From Micrasema longulum (Eukaryota > Arthropoda > Insecta > Trichoptera > Brachycentridae): DNA of 64,000 nt. Position 1 is the first letter of the stretch. Each line of letters starts with the position of its first letter. The translations under genes were made by a program, and so were the position numbers. Location: positions 1-64,000 of the forward strand of contig JAGVSM010003698.1 of NCBI GenBank assembly GCA_022494885.1, given 5' to 3'. The notes below the pieces were generated by a model. It searched no databases. It had not been told where the DNA came from and worked only from the letters and a program-made list of their open reading frames with translations. Positions 43,691-54,079 of this stretch are shown piece after piece.

Positions 43691-44780
43691 ATTATTACTA
43701 AAAAAAATATTGCATGAATATTCAGACTGTAAGGTGCCTTGTGGCTTCAGCGTAAAGGCGTAGGGAAAGGTCATGTTCTTTTCTTACATTTTTAAAGTAA
43801 TAAAAGGTCTATGAAATACTGTCCAGTAAAAAAGTAAATAAGCTAATTATTACTAGCATAAAAAAATACTTTTGAATTTGTAATTTTTGATTACCGCAAA
43901 AAACTGTCACTCTATTGGCCACGCCCGTAATACACCACGATTCATGTTTATTTGTTCCTGGCCATTGAACTTTGTTAACAACAATATCACAAATCTTGAC
44001 GTCACAACAACAAAGGCCAAACACGTCGCATTTTTCTAGCAACGTATTTTTATAAAATTTCTTTTTTACATTTATGTATAAAACATTTCTCCACAATATC
44101 TATATTGATTTTGAAAATACGATTAATTATTCTGAATCTATTCGGTATTCGAAGTATGCGATATTTCCCTATTATTGAAATGTTACCAGACTGTATTTGT
44201 TACTGGAGTTTTCAAATACGTATTAATATGAATCAAAGTTTATTTCTGTATTATTTATTATTAAAAATATTAAAAATTTATATTAAAAAATCGAGTATGA
44301 AATATTAATATACTCTTACTGTACACATTATTAATTACTTGAAATACATATATATATTTTAAAGAAATTATACAATAACAAAAAAAAAAAAAAACAATCA
44401 AATTATAACTATTCCAACCCAATCTTCCGAAGATGATTTGCTTTTTTTGATAAAAATATGTTGGTCATTTTATTTTTTAAGTTAGGCAGAGATAAACTAA
44501 ATATATCAAAATGTGATGCATTTATTTGTTTATATTTCTTAGACTTTCTAAATTAATAATATTGTTTTAAATGCTCTATATTACTTATAATTATGCTTAC
44601 ATGTATGTATATTTGATTGTATTTGTAACTAATATGTAAAAGGCACTAAGTGCCGTTTATTTCAATAAAATAAAAAAATAAAAAAATATTCATTCCCGGT
44701 AATCTGTAATCTAACAATAGGTGAGTTATATTGAGCTACCGTTTGAGAATTTTGACAATAAAATATTATAGATGTTCTGC
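43691..44780. other. Mostly unassigned; possible LINE tail at 44620-44690
   Basis: AAAAGGCACTAAGTGCCGTT, TATTTCAATAAAATAAAAAA at 44638-44680 has a short hairpin (GGCACTAAGTGCC) and a polyadenylation-like AATAAA before an A-rich run, as at the end of a LINE. The rest shows nothing recognisable. The frames at 43809-44308 have no domain. Confidence 0.35.
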
Positions 44781-45188
44781 TTAATCTAGGGGTACATAGA
44801 ATGAAATAAATTTCACTAGATCAGGGGTATCAAACATTGGTTTTATTATTTTATATAAAGTCGTAAGATCGGTCGATGTTCTTCGTTCTTGCAATTTAGT
44901 TAATTTAAGAGAGTCTAAAATTTTGTTATAATTTAATTGATTAGTAGAAAAACCCATCTTAAAATTAACATATCTAAGAAATTTATTCTGAATTCTCTCA
45001 ATAGAATCTGAGAAAGTGATTTGATAAGGTGACCATATTGGAGAATTATAATCTAGTTGGCTTCTAACTAGAGATGTGTAAAGATATTTTAATGTGTTGA
45101 TATTTTGATATTTTATTGCGGATAAAACATAACTTGATAGAGAGATACGTTTTTTATCAGAGAATTTGGTGTATTTACAGACCTGCAC
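44781..45188 (-). pseudogene. Jockey/CR1-like LINE, post-RT region, 135 open codons
   Basis: The minus-strand frame reads KRISLSSYVLSAIKYQNINT, LKYLYTSLVRSQLDYNSPIW, SPYQITFSDSIERIQNKFLR and YVNFKMGF, ending FISFYVPLD. LYTSLVRSxLDYxSPIWSPYQ followed by IERIQNKFLRY is a strongly conserved segment just downstream of the RT palm in Jockey- and CR1-type LINEs. No stop interrupts it, but both ends are truncated: there is no catalytic YxDD box upstream and no LP box downstream. Confidence 0.8.
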
Positions 45189-45670
45189 ACACTGCTAAAC
45201 ACAGTTAAACGGCATTGTTATTATTTAACATTACAACTGCTTTTATTTACATATATTTAAATACAATATGAAGTAAATTTGGTAAAGTCTAATTGCAAAA
45301 AAAATAAATTATCTAGACTGAATAAAAATTAGTGTAAATAGACTTTTAAATTAATTTGAAAAAAAAATCGTTTATTTATTTTATAAAATTGTTAAGTCCC
45401 ACGTTTCGTGAAAAAAAGATAAGATAATCTCTAAATATTTGTTCACTTTTTAGAATCTACACAGAGGAGATTTATACTTCTATTTATGTTTCTTCCTTCA
45501 AACTTTGAAACAATGGACCATTCTCCCGAGAATATCAACAAGAAAGTAACAGGGGCGCGCAGGTTATATTTAGACAAAAACGTCTTTAGTAGAAAAGGCA
45601 TAATTAGCAGCAGCATTGGGAGATAAAAATGAATTAGCAATAGCAACTGCAAAAATTATTTGCTTATACT
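45189..45670. other. Unassigned AT-rich stretch
   Basis: The frame at 45443-45652 has no recognisable domain. No repeat family was found. Confidence 0.4.
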
Positions 45671-46305
45671 AATTTATTTATTATACATAAGGCCTAAGCC
45701 AATTACAACAGTTATATGAAGAAACGTATGTACAAGAAAGTGAACATAAAATTATGTGGCAAAACCAAACAAGGGCAATAAAGTAATGGTACACAATATA
45801 TTTAAAAACACGATCAACATATAAGATTTAAGATAGAGAACCCTTTTAATACCCTGTCATCGCTCTAATTTTTTTGCCTCCTCTTTCACAGTAGTAGCCG
45901 CTGGATTGTGGAATAATCTACCCACTAATGTTAGAGACGCCCCTTCTTTATTTACATTTAAGTCAATATTGAAATGTCACTATCTAAATATTTAAATTGT
46001 TCCTTTATCCTTCTTCTTTCTTTCCCATCCCCTCTCCACTCTTCATAGTATAGTGTTAATTTTTTTTAAAATATATTTATTTTTGTTAATCTTTGCTTTT
46101 AATTTTTGTATAAAATTGTAAGATTCAATATGTCCATGTATTTATAATTTTCTTAAACTGAACGGTTTGGGTAGGTAGGAAGAAATAGCCTTACGGCAAT
46201 ATGCCAGTTCTTTTATGTATATATATATAGTATATGTATATAATGTGTCAAATAAATAAATTAGATTTCGAGAAAACCCATGCCAATCCATCTTCATCCC
46301 ACACT
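45671..46305. repeat. RE repeat copy 2, interrupted by a LINE
   Basis: AAGGCCTAAGCCAATTACAA, CAGTTATATGAAGAAACG and CAAACAAGGGCAATAAAGTA match RE copy 1. After the LINE insertion the repeat resumes with TTTCGAGAAAACCCATGCCA, ATCCATCTTC. The two RE copies were hit by different elements at different points. Confidence 0.6.
45830..46262 (+). pseudogene. CR1-type LINE, last codons and complete 3' tail, nested in RE
   Basis: Without an ATG, codons to 45995 read FFASSFTVVAAGLWNNLPTN, VRDAPSLFTFKSILKCHYLN and I before a stop. The LWNNLP / FKSxLK box again marks a CR1/L2-type C-terminus. The 3' tail GGTTTGGGTAGGTAGGAAGA, AATAGCCTTACGGCAATATG and an AATAAATAAA run complete it. AGATTT occurs on both sides (45824-45829 and 46263-46268), a possible short target duplication. 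Severe 5' truncation. Confidence 0.75.
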
Positions 46306-47329
46306 GTGTAAATGGCGAAGAGATATACGAAAAAACGAAAGATCTATCCCAAAGAATTCCAAGTTGAGTGAAAAATTGACTTATCTACATATTCTGCACA
46401 TTGGAGCATAAAAACAAAAGTTGCTTTTAAAAGGTTTTAAAACAATCAGATTTTGAGATGGTTGGGAACATGAAAAAAAATTGGTTGCAGCAGAGATGGG
46501 ACATCACTTATAGCAATACAAATTTTGAAAATCCAGATAAGGTCCATCTCAGTTCTACGTTTCTCCAATGAACAAGGATTGATTTATTTGAAAATAGGAA
46601 TTACCCCTTTGGGATCCGATCAACGTTAATTTGGCATTGATAAATTAAAATAAAAAATTGCTAATGAAATACAGAAGTTATGACTAAATACGTTTATTAG
46701 TTTTGACTACATAATTTTACTATTTAAAATTAAAAGCGGATTTTTTCAAATGAATTTTGGTCATTACAATTAAAATGCCCTTTAATATGTAACAATTATA
46801 TTTTTTTCTAATATTCATGATTGCTTATCATTTTTCTTGCATTTTTTCCTGGATTACATTTTTTTCTTTAATTGGCTTTTTTTAAATCAGCCATGACAAA
46901 CGAATACAATTATTTTTTTAAATATTTAGCATTTCACATGCTAATGTAACTAATTCTAAATATCAAATGAAATTTAGTTAAATGAGCAATTTTTCACTAC
47001 TCACTAGACTAAAGTTTAGAACGATTCCAGACGTCTTTGAAAAATGAAGAGCATTTAGAAACAGGACTTCGCTATCTTAAATGCGACTAAAAGGATTCTC
47101 GACTCTATTCTAAACACGATCCTTCATTTTCACTTTGATAAGGAACATAAATGGGAAGAGATAGGAAAATAAAATATTATTACACCATTAAATGAGTCCC
47201 CATCATTAATTATTAGTATCTTTAAAAACCACTCCCCGGCAATCAATTACTTATCGAGGATGATTTTTACTAAGCTACCTTTTCGGTTTTCTGTTGCTAT
47301 TTAGCAGTGGTGTAGTCGGGTCGGAGCGC
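46306..47329. other. Unassigned AT-rich stretch
   Basis: No coding signal or repeat was recognised up to the start of the inverted-duplication arm. Confidence 0.4.
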
Positions 47330-47592
47330 ACATTTTTCGTACATAAATATTGGCGATAGATTATACCGTCTCGAAATGTATCGATGAAGATAGCGTTCAT
47401 AATCGCGGACTCAAGTCCGTATTACAGTGGGAAGTAAAAGATTATATTAAATTTTATCTACAAAGTAAATATGAGTATTCTGTTCAAAAAATACAACTTG
47501 TATACAATTGCTTATAAAAAAAAGTTCAATTATAGACAAAGATGCTTTAAATCTTCATATAAATATACACATTTTCGTATTTTACTTTATAC

Positions 47593-48011
47593 CGCGGGTT
47601 CTCAACAGTTGGGCGCGGACGGCTTCAAAAATAAAATGCATATAAAAAGTTATGCCATGCATCCCGTTGTTTGCAAAGAAGCGCCGCGTGTCCTTTTGCC
47701 ATTCTCAACTACCTATTTTTGGGAACGTGGTTATTCAACTCTGTTGGGGAAAAATACAAAACAAAGAAATATACCACAGGTTGAAAATGATCTCCGCTGT
47801 GCATAGATTACTATGAAGCCGAGGATTTATCAATTGATCAATAAAGTGCAGCCTCAGTGCTTTTTCTGATTATAATGATATTTATCTGTCATTTGAGTCA
47901 CTTGTTAAATTTATTTAAAATTGACATTGATGACGGAGGGTAGGGAGGGGGAGCTAGTATATTTAGAAAAAAGTTAGGGGAGGCGCGCATGGCAAAGGTT
48001 GGTAACCACTG
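47593..48011 (+). mobile_element. hAT transposon relic, 419 bp, with 8-bp target duplication
   Basis: The left end CGCGGGTTCTCAAC and the right end GTTGGTAACCACTG are imperfect inverted repeats of the CAGTGGTTNNCAAC type. Flanks CTTTATAC (47585-47592) and CTTTATAT (48012-48019) form an 8-bp duplication with one mismatch, as expected for hAT. Internally only the end of a transposase remains, so most of the element was deleted before or after insertion. Confidence 0.75.
47640..47869 (+). pseudogene. hAT transposase C-terminal fragment with stop
   Basis: The frame reads KEAPRVLLPFSTTYFWERGY, STLLGKNTKQRNIPQVENDL and RCA, then TAG, then ITMKPRIYQLINKVQPQCFF and a stop. LLPFxTTYxxExGxSTLxxxKTKxRNxxxVExDLRxAL and a trailing PRIxxL segment belong to the C-terminal dimerisation region of hAT transposases, of the kind also found in ZBED5- and SCAND3-like domesticated genes. 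The BED finger and catalytic DDE region are absent. One stop and loss of about 90 percent of the gene make it a relic. Confidence 0.75.
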
Positions 48012-48189
48012 CTTTATATCGTGTCTCAATATGTACGGATGAGGACATCATTTGTAATCGCAGCCCTGAGCCATCTCTTAGTCCTCCAGTCAACTGACCA
48101 AATTTTAAACTTATCTACTAAGATTCCACAACCCATCTCCTCAATTCCTATCACCGAAGCTTACCGCTTCACATAGTCACTTGGTTCCT

Positions 48190-48250
48190 CCACATATTCA
48201 TACATCTCGTCATATATGCCTTTCGGTTGTGTCAACTTTTGACTAGATTA
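48190..48250 (-). mobile_element. LX LINE fragment, short
   Basis: ACATATTCATACATCTCGTC, ATATATGCCTTTCGGTTGTG and TCAACTTTTGAC reverse-complement the LX region around NRRACTTRCMNVE. It is too short for a reading frame. Confidence 0.55.
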
Positions 48251-48724
48251 GACTTGAGATTTTGGTTTATTTATTTCAAACTTCTTGTAAAAATCAATGT
48301 ATATTGACAGGATAATTGTTTATTTATTGTGTATTATATTTTAGCTAATTCTTCCAACTATATAAGGCGTACGGTGCGTTCGAATGTTCAACAAGCCTAC
48401 GTTAATGTGTTAGTGCCTGTCGGTGAACCATTAGAATATTTTTTGAAAACGTTTGAACTCGCGCACATAAGCAAAGGTTTATTAGAGATTTGAATGGTCT
48501 ATACATATGTTTATTGTGGTTGTTTTTGTGGGCAGATAGAGCTTTTACATATAAGACGCATTACTTAGAAATACTTCTTTGATATTTTGGATGATGGGGA
48601 AAGAAATGCATATAATGCGAGATCGGGTTAGGAGTATGGGATATACTTGGAAATACTTAGAAGTATGAGAGGATACAGGAAGAAGATAAAAAAGAGATTT
48701 ACAATTATGGTAAGTCAGAGTCCT

Positions 48725-48845
48725 AAGGTTTATCTCATCATACCACGCTTTTCTTAAATATCTTCGTCCTATGTTAGCATACAAACTTATCATGTGTATC
48801 TGTTTTACCTTTCTCTCGTCATCCATTTGTTTAGTACGATTAAAT
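48725..48845 (-). pseudogene. LX LINE fragment, mid C-terminal region
   Basis: The minus strand encodes MDDERKVKQIHMISLYANIG, then RRYLRKAWYDEINL, matching LX at MDDERMVKQVYMSKI to RRGRPRKTWHDQIN. The GRP motif is lost. The same fragment, in the opposite orientation, sits in arm B at 58.6-58.7 kb, so it was present before the duplication. Confidence 0.7.
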
Positions 48846-48865
48846 CATCCGAGTGATCTTTTCTT

Positions 48866-49130
48866 CTTCATCATCATCATTCCCTTTCCGCACCTAATAG
48901 TGCGCATAGGGCACTGCATTGGTAGACCAATCGCAATGTATTTTGATATTTTTGCTACACGAAGGTAAGATGATCAGTCTACCAGTCCAAGGACTATGAA
49001 ATATTCTAGTGAAAAAACACCTTTTAAATAAATATTTTATGTCAATCATATCGGAAATCGAACCCGAGACCTCTTGTATGGTAGGCAAGTGGGTTGACCA
49101 CTACACCACGAGGCCGACCGATTCATTCTT
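48866..49130 (-). mobile_element. SC SINE, near complete
   Basis: On the minus strand: TCGGTCGGCCTCGTGGTGTA, GTGGTCAACCCACTTGCC, B box GGGTTCGATTTCC, then the body ATGATTGACATAAAATATTT, CCAATGCAGTGCCCTATGCG and a GAT-repeat end. The A-box region TGGTGTAGTGGTCA is nearly canonical. The anticodon-loop equivalent is CTACCAT. It is the best SC head in the window. Confidence 0.8.
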
Positions 49131-49220
49131 ATTCTTATTAATTATACCTGTTTCAGATTTGCGTTCTTCTCTGATTTCAGCATTCGCAACTCTGTCATAC
49201 ATCGATTTTCCATAAGATAT

Positions 49221-49385
49221 TGGATCTTACTTATAAACCTGGTATAAAGTTAAGTCTAGGCATAGTGATAAAATAAGGATGGCGATACCATCCTTATTAT
49301 ACCACGGTAATAAGGATGGTATTTCCATATTTTTTCTACCACTATACCTAGGCGTAACTTTATGTTAAGTTTATGAGTAAGGCCC
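49221..49385. mobile_element. Palindromic MITE with GGATCTTACT / AGTAAGGCC ends
   Basis: The left arm GGATCTTACTTATAAACCTG, GTATAAAGTTAAGTCTAGGC, ATAGTG is mirrored by CACTATACCTAGGCGTAACT, TTATGTTAAGTTTATGAGTA, AGGCC. The centre holds a second pair, ATACCATCCTTATT and AATAAGGATGGTAT. The left arm alone is also present at 24570-24613. The superfamily is not determined. Confidence 0.65.
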
Positions 49386-50604
49386 ATAAGATTTCAACCG
49401 TATCCACTTTGTTTTCATTCGTTCACTGCAGTGTAAAATATACTTCCATACGTAAGTGTCGGGACTAAAACTCGAGTGTGCACTGCGATTTGGGAACGTT
49501 TTACCTACTTTCTTTAATGATAACATACAATAACACTTTTCATACTCATAAGAGAATGATCATAATAAATAGAAAGAGATAAGAAATGTTTTTTTCAGAC
49601 GGGATTTGAATGAAGTAGTTGTGGAAACATTTTTACCAGTGGATGGGAGATAATTCGACAGTGGAGCCGCGTACCGTATAAGTTTGTATTAAAGGAGGAG
49701 TCATAATTAGGAATAAGGAGAATTATTATTATTATTATTAGCTTTGGAATGAGAACGATGAGGTTAGCTATGATCTGATAAGCGTTTCAAAAGTATAGTG
49801 GAACGTTTAATTTTTTTTGTTGATAAAATTACTTTCGCTTTACTACTACGATCGTATCTCCGCCAAAAACGTTTTATTAAAACGCCATTTCAATTTTTCT
49901 GGCGTGAGTTCGAACTTTTTAAACGTCAAAATTAATTTTTAATCCGTACTGTCAGAACTACGGGGCAAACAAACAAAAAACAAAAAAGTACGGGAGGTGT
50001 TCATAGCGCCTGCCACGCGAGCGATAAGCAAACTGCATAGCACGTTTGACGTGGAGTTAGTGGAAAAATGTCTGGCAGGCGATATTTCGTGAAGCTTTAG
50101 GGGTAAATTAAATATTTCGTTTTCTATTCCCCATAATCCGAAGGATTAAAAACAAAATCATAATACTGAAAAAAAAGAAGCGTATAATTATAAAAATTAA
50201 TTGAACATCAAAGAACATAGCGTGGTGTAAATCAATTTAGGTTATTAAAATTTACCCTGTAAATGGTAATTATTTTATATAAAGTTCTTGGAAATTTAAT
50301 TCGCTACATCTGACCGTCGGCGTCAGCGTTATGTTGACTGAATTTGAATGAATTAATATTCTCTTGATCTAAAGTTCCAGGAAAAAGGGAGCATTTGAAT
50401 AAAATTAATTCAGTATTGTTTGTATCCTTCGATTACTTCTCTCGTTTTATTCATTATGTTTCCTTTCATTCGTTAGAATTTGTTTAGTATGCATATCAAA
50501 TATAAGACAAGGAAACACCCAACCATTGAAATCAGAGTCTTTAAACATTTGCAAATAATGCACAAGTTGCGCGTTTGTTTTTATTTGCAAATAAGGATTT
50601 AGAA
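49386..50604. other. Unassigned stretch
   Basis: An ATT repeat lies at 49721-49740. The interval 49980-50090 is GC-richer (GCGCCTGCCACGCGAGCGAT) without recognisable content. The frame at 50447-50779 spans the FB and LINE-tail fragments and is not a gene. Confidence 0.4.
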
Positions 50605-50680
50605 CAGCAATATTTTGGGTATGTCTAAATGTTTTATGAAAATAGATTTTTACCTTTAGGAGGTTGTCTGAATTGATTGA
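50605..50680 (+). mobile_element. FB 5' arm, solo
   Basis: CAGCAATATTTTGGGTATGT, CTAAATGTTTTATGAAAATA and TTTTTACCTTTAGGAGGTTG follow the FB 5' arm from its exact first base. The copy breaks off where the inner arm would begin. Confidence 0.5.
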
Positions 50681-50689
50681 TACAATTTT

Positions 50690-50790
50690 ATTTATTTTTA
50701 TTATATACATATAAAGTAACATACATATGCAAAAGGGTGGGCATATTGCCTTAGGCAATTTCTTTTTACCTACCCACACCGTTTAATTTG
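50690..50790 (-). mobile_element. CR1-type LINE 3' tail, solo
   Basis: On the minus strand AAACGGTGTGGGTAGGTAAA, AAGAAATTGCCTAAGGCAAT, ATGCCCACCCTTTTGC reproduces the tail of the LINE at 46.17-46.26 kb. The inverted pair TTGCCTAAGGCAA is intact. No coding sequence is attached. Confidence 0.65.
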
Positions 50791-51554
50791 AAAAAATCAG
50801 TGGTATATGAACATATTGGTGGTTTATAATTATTTCCTTATAGAACAAAATATTGTTAAAAATATTTTTTTTTATAAAGTAAAAATTGACAAAATATCTA
50901 CACTCTGCTCTCTGCTATGAAAAGCAGAGGGGGTAAAGGGGGAAGGAAATAGTAGATATTCAATAGAGACGAAGAACATTTGTAATGTTGAAATATAGAC
51001 AAAACTTTGAATATTACATAGTGCCTATATTTTTTTTAATAAAAAAATTATTTAACGCCAAAGCATACGTTAAAAAAAGAACAGTGACGGTTGAATATGC
51101 CAAAAACGAGTCAGGTTCTTGTCTTTAAAATAATATAAAATATACTTTTTTATTTTTGTTTCTATTTAGAAAAAAATGCATATAAAAAAGGAATTAATAA
51201 TTAAAAAAATTAAATTTAAAAAAAAAATTGATTAATATACAGTATATATATATATATCTGTATGCGAGTAACTATGTTATCACTTAAACATAAGACACTT
51301 AAACCAGCCAATTACAGGTCACATATATAAACTAAAAAAAAGTTATATTTACTGCAGTATTTATATATTATACGGGACCTAACTTCAGATGCACAAAAAA
51401 GAGTTCAGTTAAAAAAGTTTATACTGAAATGATAGTTGGGTTTTTTTTTGACAAAATGGATGCAAAAATTAAGGAAAAAAACTTGATTCACCCATTTTAA
51501 CGAAAACGCTACAATATTTTATTGAATTTTAATATATCAAAAACATATAAGGAG
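50791..51554. other. AT-rich stretch with one FB core scrap
   Basis: GACACTTAAACCAGCCAATT, ACAGGTCACATATA at 51294-51327 is a scrap of the FB core. The rest is A- and T-rich low-complexity DNA, including a TA run near 51240. Confidence 0.4.
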
Positions 51555-51778
51555 TAAATAGTGACCTAGGACGAAAACGACCAAGAAAGGCGTGGCATGA
51601 TCAAATAAACTTAAATCTCAACTCTGGTTATGTCAAAATCTGACACAAACGAAGGGATTTATGACATGTATACATGTGGAAGACGCTAGGAATGTATTTC
51701 AAGATAGTCGTGTGTAGCGGTCCTTCCTCTTTGCCTTCCCCTACGGGGAAATGGCATTATGGTAGTAGTAACTTAGAT
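51555..51778 (+). pseudogene. LX LINE fragment, decayed C-terminus
   Basis: GGACGAAAACGACCAAGAAA, GGCGTGGCATGATCAAATAA, GGTTATGTCAAAATCTGACA, GTGGAAGACGCTAGGAATGT and CCTTCCCCTACGGGGAAATG match LX nucleotide for nucleotide over long runs. The reading frame is broken (TGGCG became TAGCG, with small deletions). It ends in GTAGTAGTAA, the triplet tail. Confidence 0.75.
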
Positions 51779-52718
51779 TTTCGTAGTGAAACTGGCTCTT
51801 GGCTTTTGCAAAATAGTATTATAGGCACCCCTAATAAATTTAAAACTATATAATATTAATCGTCAAAAATATCAAATTCGAAATTGATTCGTCGGTTTTG
51901 AACGAATAGCAAAAAGCAGTTATTTAAAAAACTTTGTTTCAAAGTAATAAAACTTCAAAAAAACCATGGCAGTTTCGTTAAATTGTAGATATTGATGTAA
52001 GATAATTAATTACATCTAACAAAGATGGGAAAAAAACAACCTTACAGCCTGCTCTATATTTTTTATTGACAAAATAAAATCCTAAGCCGACAAAGAGAAC
52101 CATAAGATAAAGATAAATTATCTGATCAGACAATCAAAGTATAATCTAAAGATGTTATTTTATTGCAAAAACTTTATTGGTCCATACCAATGTCACGATA
52201 AAATCATTAAAAAATGAAAGTACGCATTACTAACGAAAGCGCGAAATCTATTTTCCACATGTTATTCGATTCATCATTTGTGTGACAACAGAACGATAGT
52301 GACAAAAGAAAGCGATCAAGATGATTTCTGTGATAATCATCATAATCTTTCATAGATATTGACATGATTACTATATTAATTGATAGATAGCTTATGTTAA
52401 CATGATAGATAATTCTGTTTATAGAAAATACAACTACGTTGTAGGCTTTGTGCTACCTACCGCAATAATCCCCAATCATTTTTTAAAACACATTGTTAGA
52501 TTAAATAAATGATAGATTTAATTCAACCCACTTTGGTGAAAGTTAGAATGAGAATGATAAAGACATCAAATGACAGGTAGTTTTTTACTAAATCGTTAGA
52601 TTGTTTTTTTTGTCAAGGTTACTACTAACATAATAAATCATCAGATCAATATTAAAATTACTAATCCGCTAAAAATATACGAGTAGTTTTGTAATACTAA
52701 CGAAAGATGTTGATATCT
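51779..52718. other. Unassigned AT-rich stretch
   Basis: No repeat family or coding frame was recognised. Confidence 0.4.
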
Positions 52719-52881
52719 GGGCTCATATGACAATGGGAAGTTACCAGTTATCTCCAATATATTTCCGATGAAAAAACTAAAAAAAAAAGGTTAAAATATA
52801 TACATTTTCGTGAATTGATTTCGATTTAACTTTATAGACAGTCGAAGATACGGCTGTTAACTTCCCATTGTAATTAAGGCC
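52719..52881. mobile_element. MD MITE, 163 bp
   Basis: The ends GGGCTCATATGACAATGGGA, AGTTAC and GTTAACTTCCCATTGTAATT, AAGGCC are inverted repeats of about 26 bp. The same ends occur at 58.28 kb (GGGCCCCGATTACAATGGGA) and 59.43 kb (TTCCCATTGTAATCGGGGCC). The interior is non-coding. The target duplication is not clear, so the superfamily is open. Confidence 0.65.
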
Positions 52882-52951
52882 TTAAGCTCCGATTAATAGT
52901 TCTTTTCAATTGCTTAGAAAATAAATTCGATTTTTCGAACAAAAAGTGCAT

Positions 52952-53841
52952 CAACAATATTTTGAGTTTGTCCAAATTTTTGTAGACAAGAACTGGATTC
53001 AACTCCCTGGGGAGCTGTTTATATTAACATATTACAACAGAGATGAAGAATATTTAAGAGAAGGTAATATAGAAGTCTAGGCATCTACAGGCATCTTCAT
53101 CTGGTTTAAGTGAGCACCTGGTCCATGAAGAGGTATAGAAATTGAAAAATAAAATTTTCAGGTCTTACCTAGTATGTAGGTGAAATAATTCAATTAGATA
53201 AATATCACTCGCATAAATAAAGGTTTCAGCTCTTTAACTTCACAAACATCAACAGACGAAAGAATTGAAGGAATATAAATGTTCAAATATGGGCAGAATG
53301 GTGAATGTTACACAGTGTGTAAAGTGGTCACTTAAACCAGTCAATGACAGGTCATAAGCCCCGTAGATGCATAGACTTCTATATTACCTTCTCTTGAATG
53401 TTCTTCATCTCTATTGTAATATGTTAATGGAAACATACTGATAAATAATCCCTTTTCCATCATTATAAAAAAAGCATATAATTTTTTAATTTATTCTGTT
53501 TTAACAAAATAAATTTAAAATCGTTGATATGGTAGAAAAGTGTTTGAAAGTGGTTGAAAAGAAGATGTATAAAAATTGGGAAATTGTTTTCAGGCGTTGC
53601 CTAGTTGGTGATTTGGTTCAGCCGGATGAATCTCACCCACATGATAAAGGTTTCAGCTCATTTACTTCACAAAAGTCAACAGATGGAAGAGTTGAGGAAA
53701 TGTGGATGTTCAAACATGGGCAGAATGGTAAATGTTACACAGTGTGCCACTTAAACCAGCCATTGACAGGTCATAAGCCCTGTAGATGCCTAGACTTCTA
53801 TATTACCTTTTCTTAAATACTCTTCATCTCTGTTGTAATAT
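52952..53841 (+). mobile_element. FB retroposon, apparently full length (890 bp), 11-bp target duplication
   Basis: AAAAAGTGCAT stands immediately left (52941-52951) and right (53842-53852) of the element. It begins CAACAATATTTTGAGTTTGT with the outer arm, runs into an inverted core piece (ACATATTACAACAGAGATGA, GAAGTCTAGGCATCTACAGG) and then carries two tandem forward units. Each unit has TATA(A/G)AAATTG, TTTTCAGG, AAAGGTTTCAGCTC, a core (GGGCAGAATGGT(G/A)AATGTTA, CCAGYCA.TGACAGGTCATAA) and TCTCT(A/G)TTGTAATAT. The units are about 53110-53427 and 53528-53841. The second unit happens to give an open frame (53529-53816), but other copies do not preserve it, so it is not a gene. Confidence 0.75.
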
Positions 53842-53852
53842 AAAAAGTGCAT

Positions 53853-54079
53853 ATTGTACAAAAATATATTCGTCAGTAATCTAATCAAACACGCTCCTAA
53901 AAAATCATGCAAATATTCACATCTTCACACAGAGAATTCAATTTTACTTGACAGGCAATTAAATACTACTTAATTAATTTCGCATTGTAAATATATTTTT
54001 ATTTAACGATGTATTTCATCAAATCAACAATTTTAGTAAGAAATCAACCTTGATTTGAATTTTAATTAATTTTTTTGAT
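53853..54079. other. Unassigned AT-rich stretch
   Basis: Nothing was recognised between the two FB copies. Confidence 0.4.

Larger units (their letters stand above)
47330..48934 (+). repeat. Arm A of an inverted duplication (partner 58495-59284)
   Basis: Reading rightward, this arm holds in order CATAAATATTGGCGATAGAT, ATGTATCGATGAAGATAGCG, TATTACAGTGGGAAGTAAAA, ACTTTATACCGCGG, GTTAATGTGTTAGTGCCTGT, ATAAGCAAAGGTTTATTAGA, AGAAATGCATATAATGCGAG, an LX fragment and part of an SC SINE. Each block recurs, reversed and in reverse order, in 58495-59284. Arm A is about 815 bp longer, mainly because it contains the hAT relic and flanking DNA between 47593 and 48385. Confidence 0.8.

Noticed and set aside
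53529..53816. 95-codon open frame with mixed composition
   Set aside because: It lies wholly inside an FB unit. The other FB copies do not keep the frame, so it is chance openness of a repeat.
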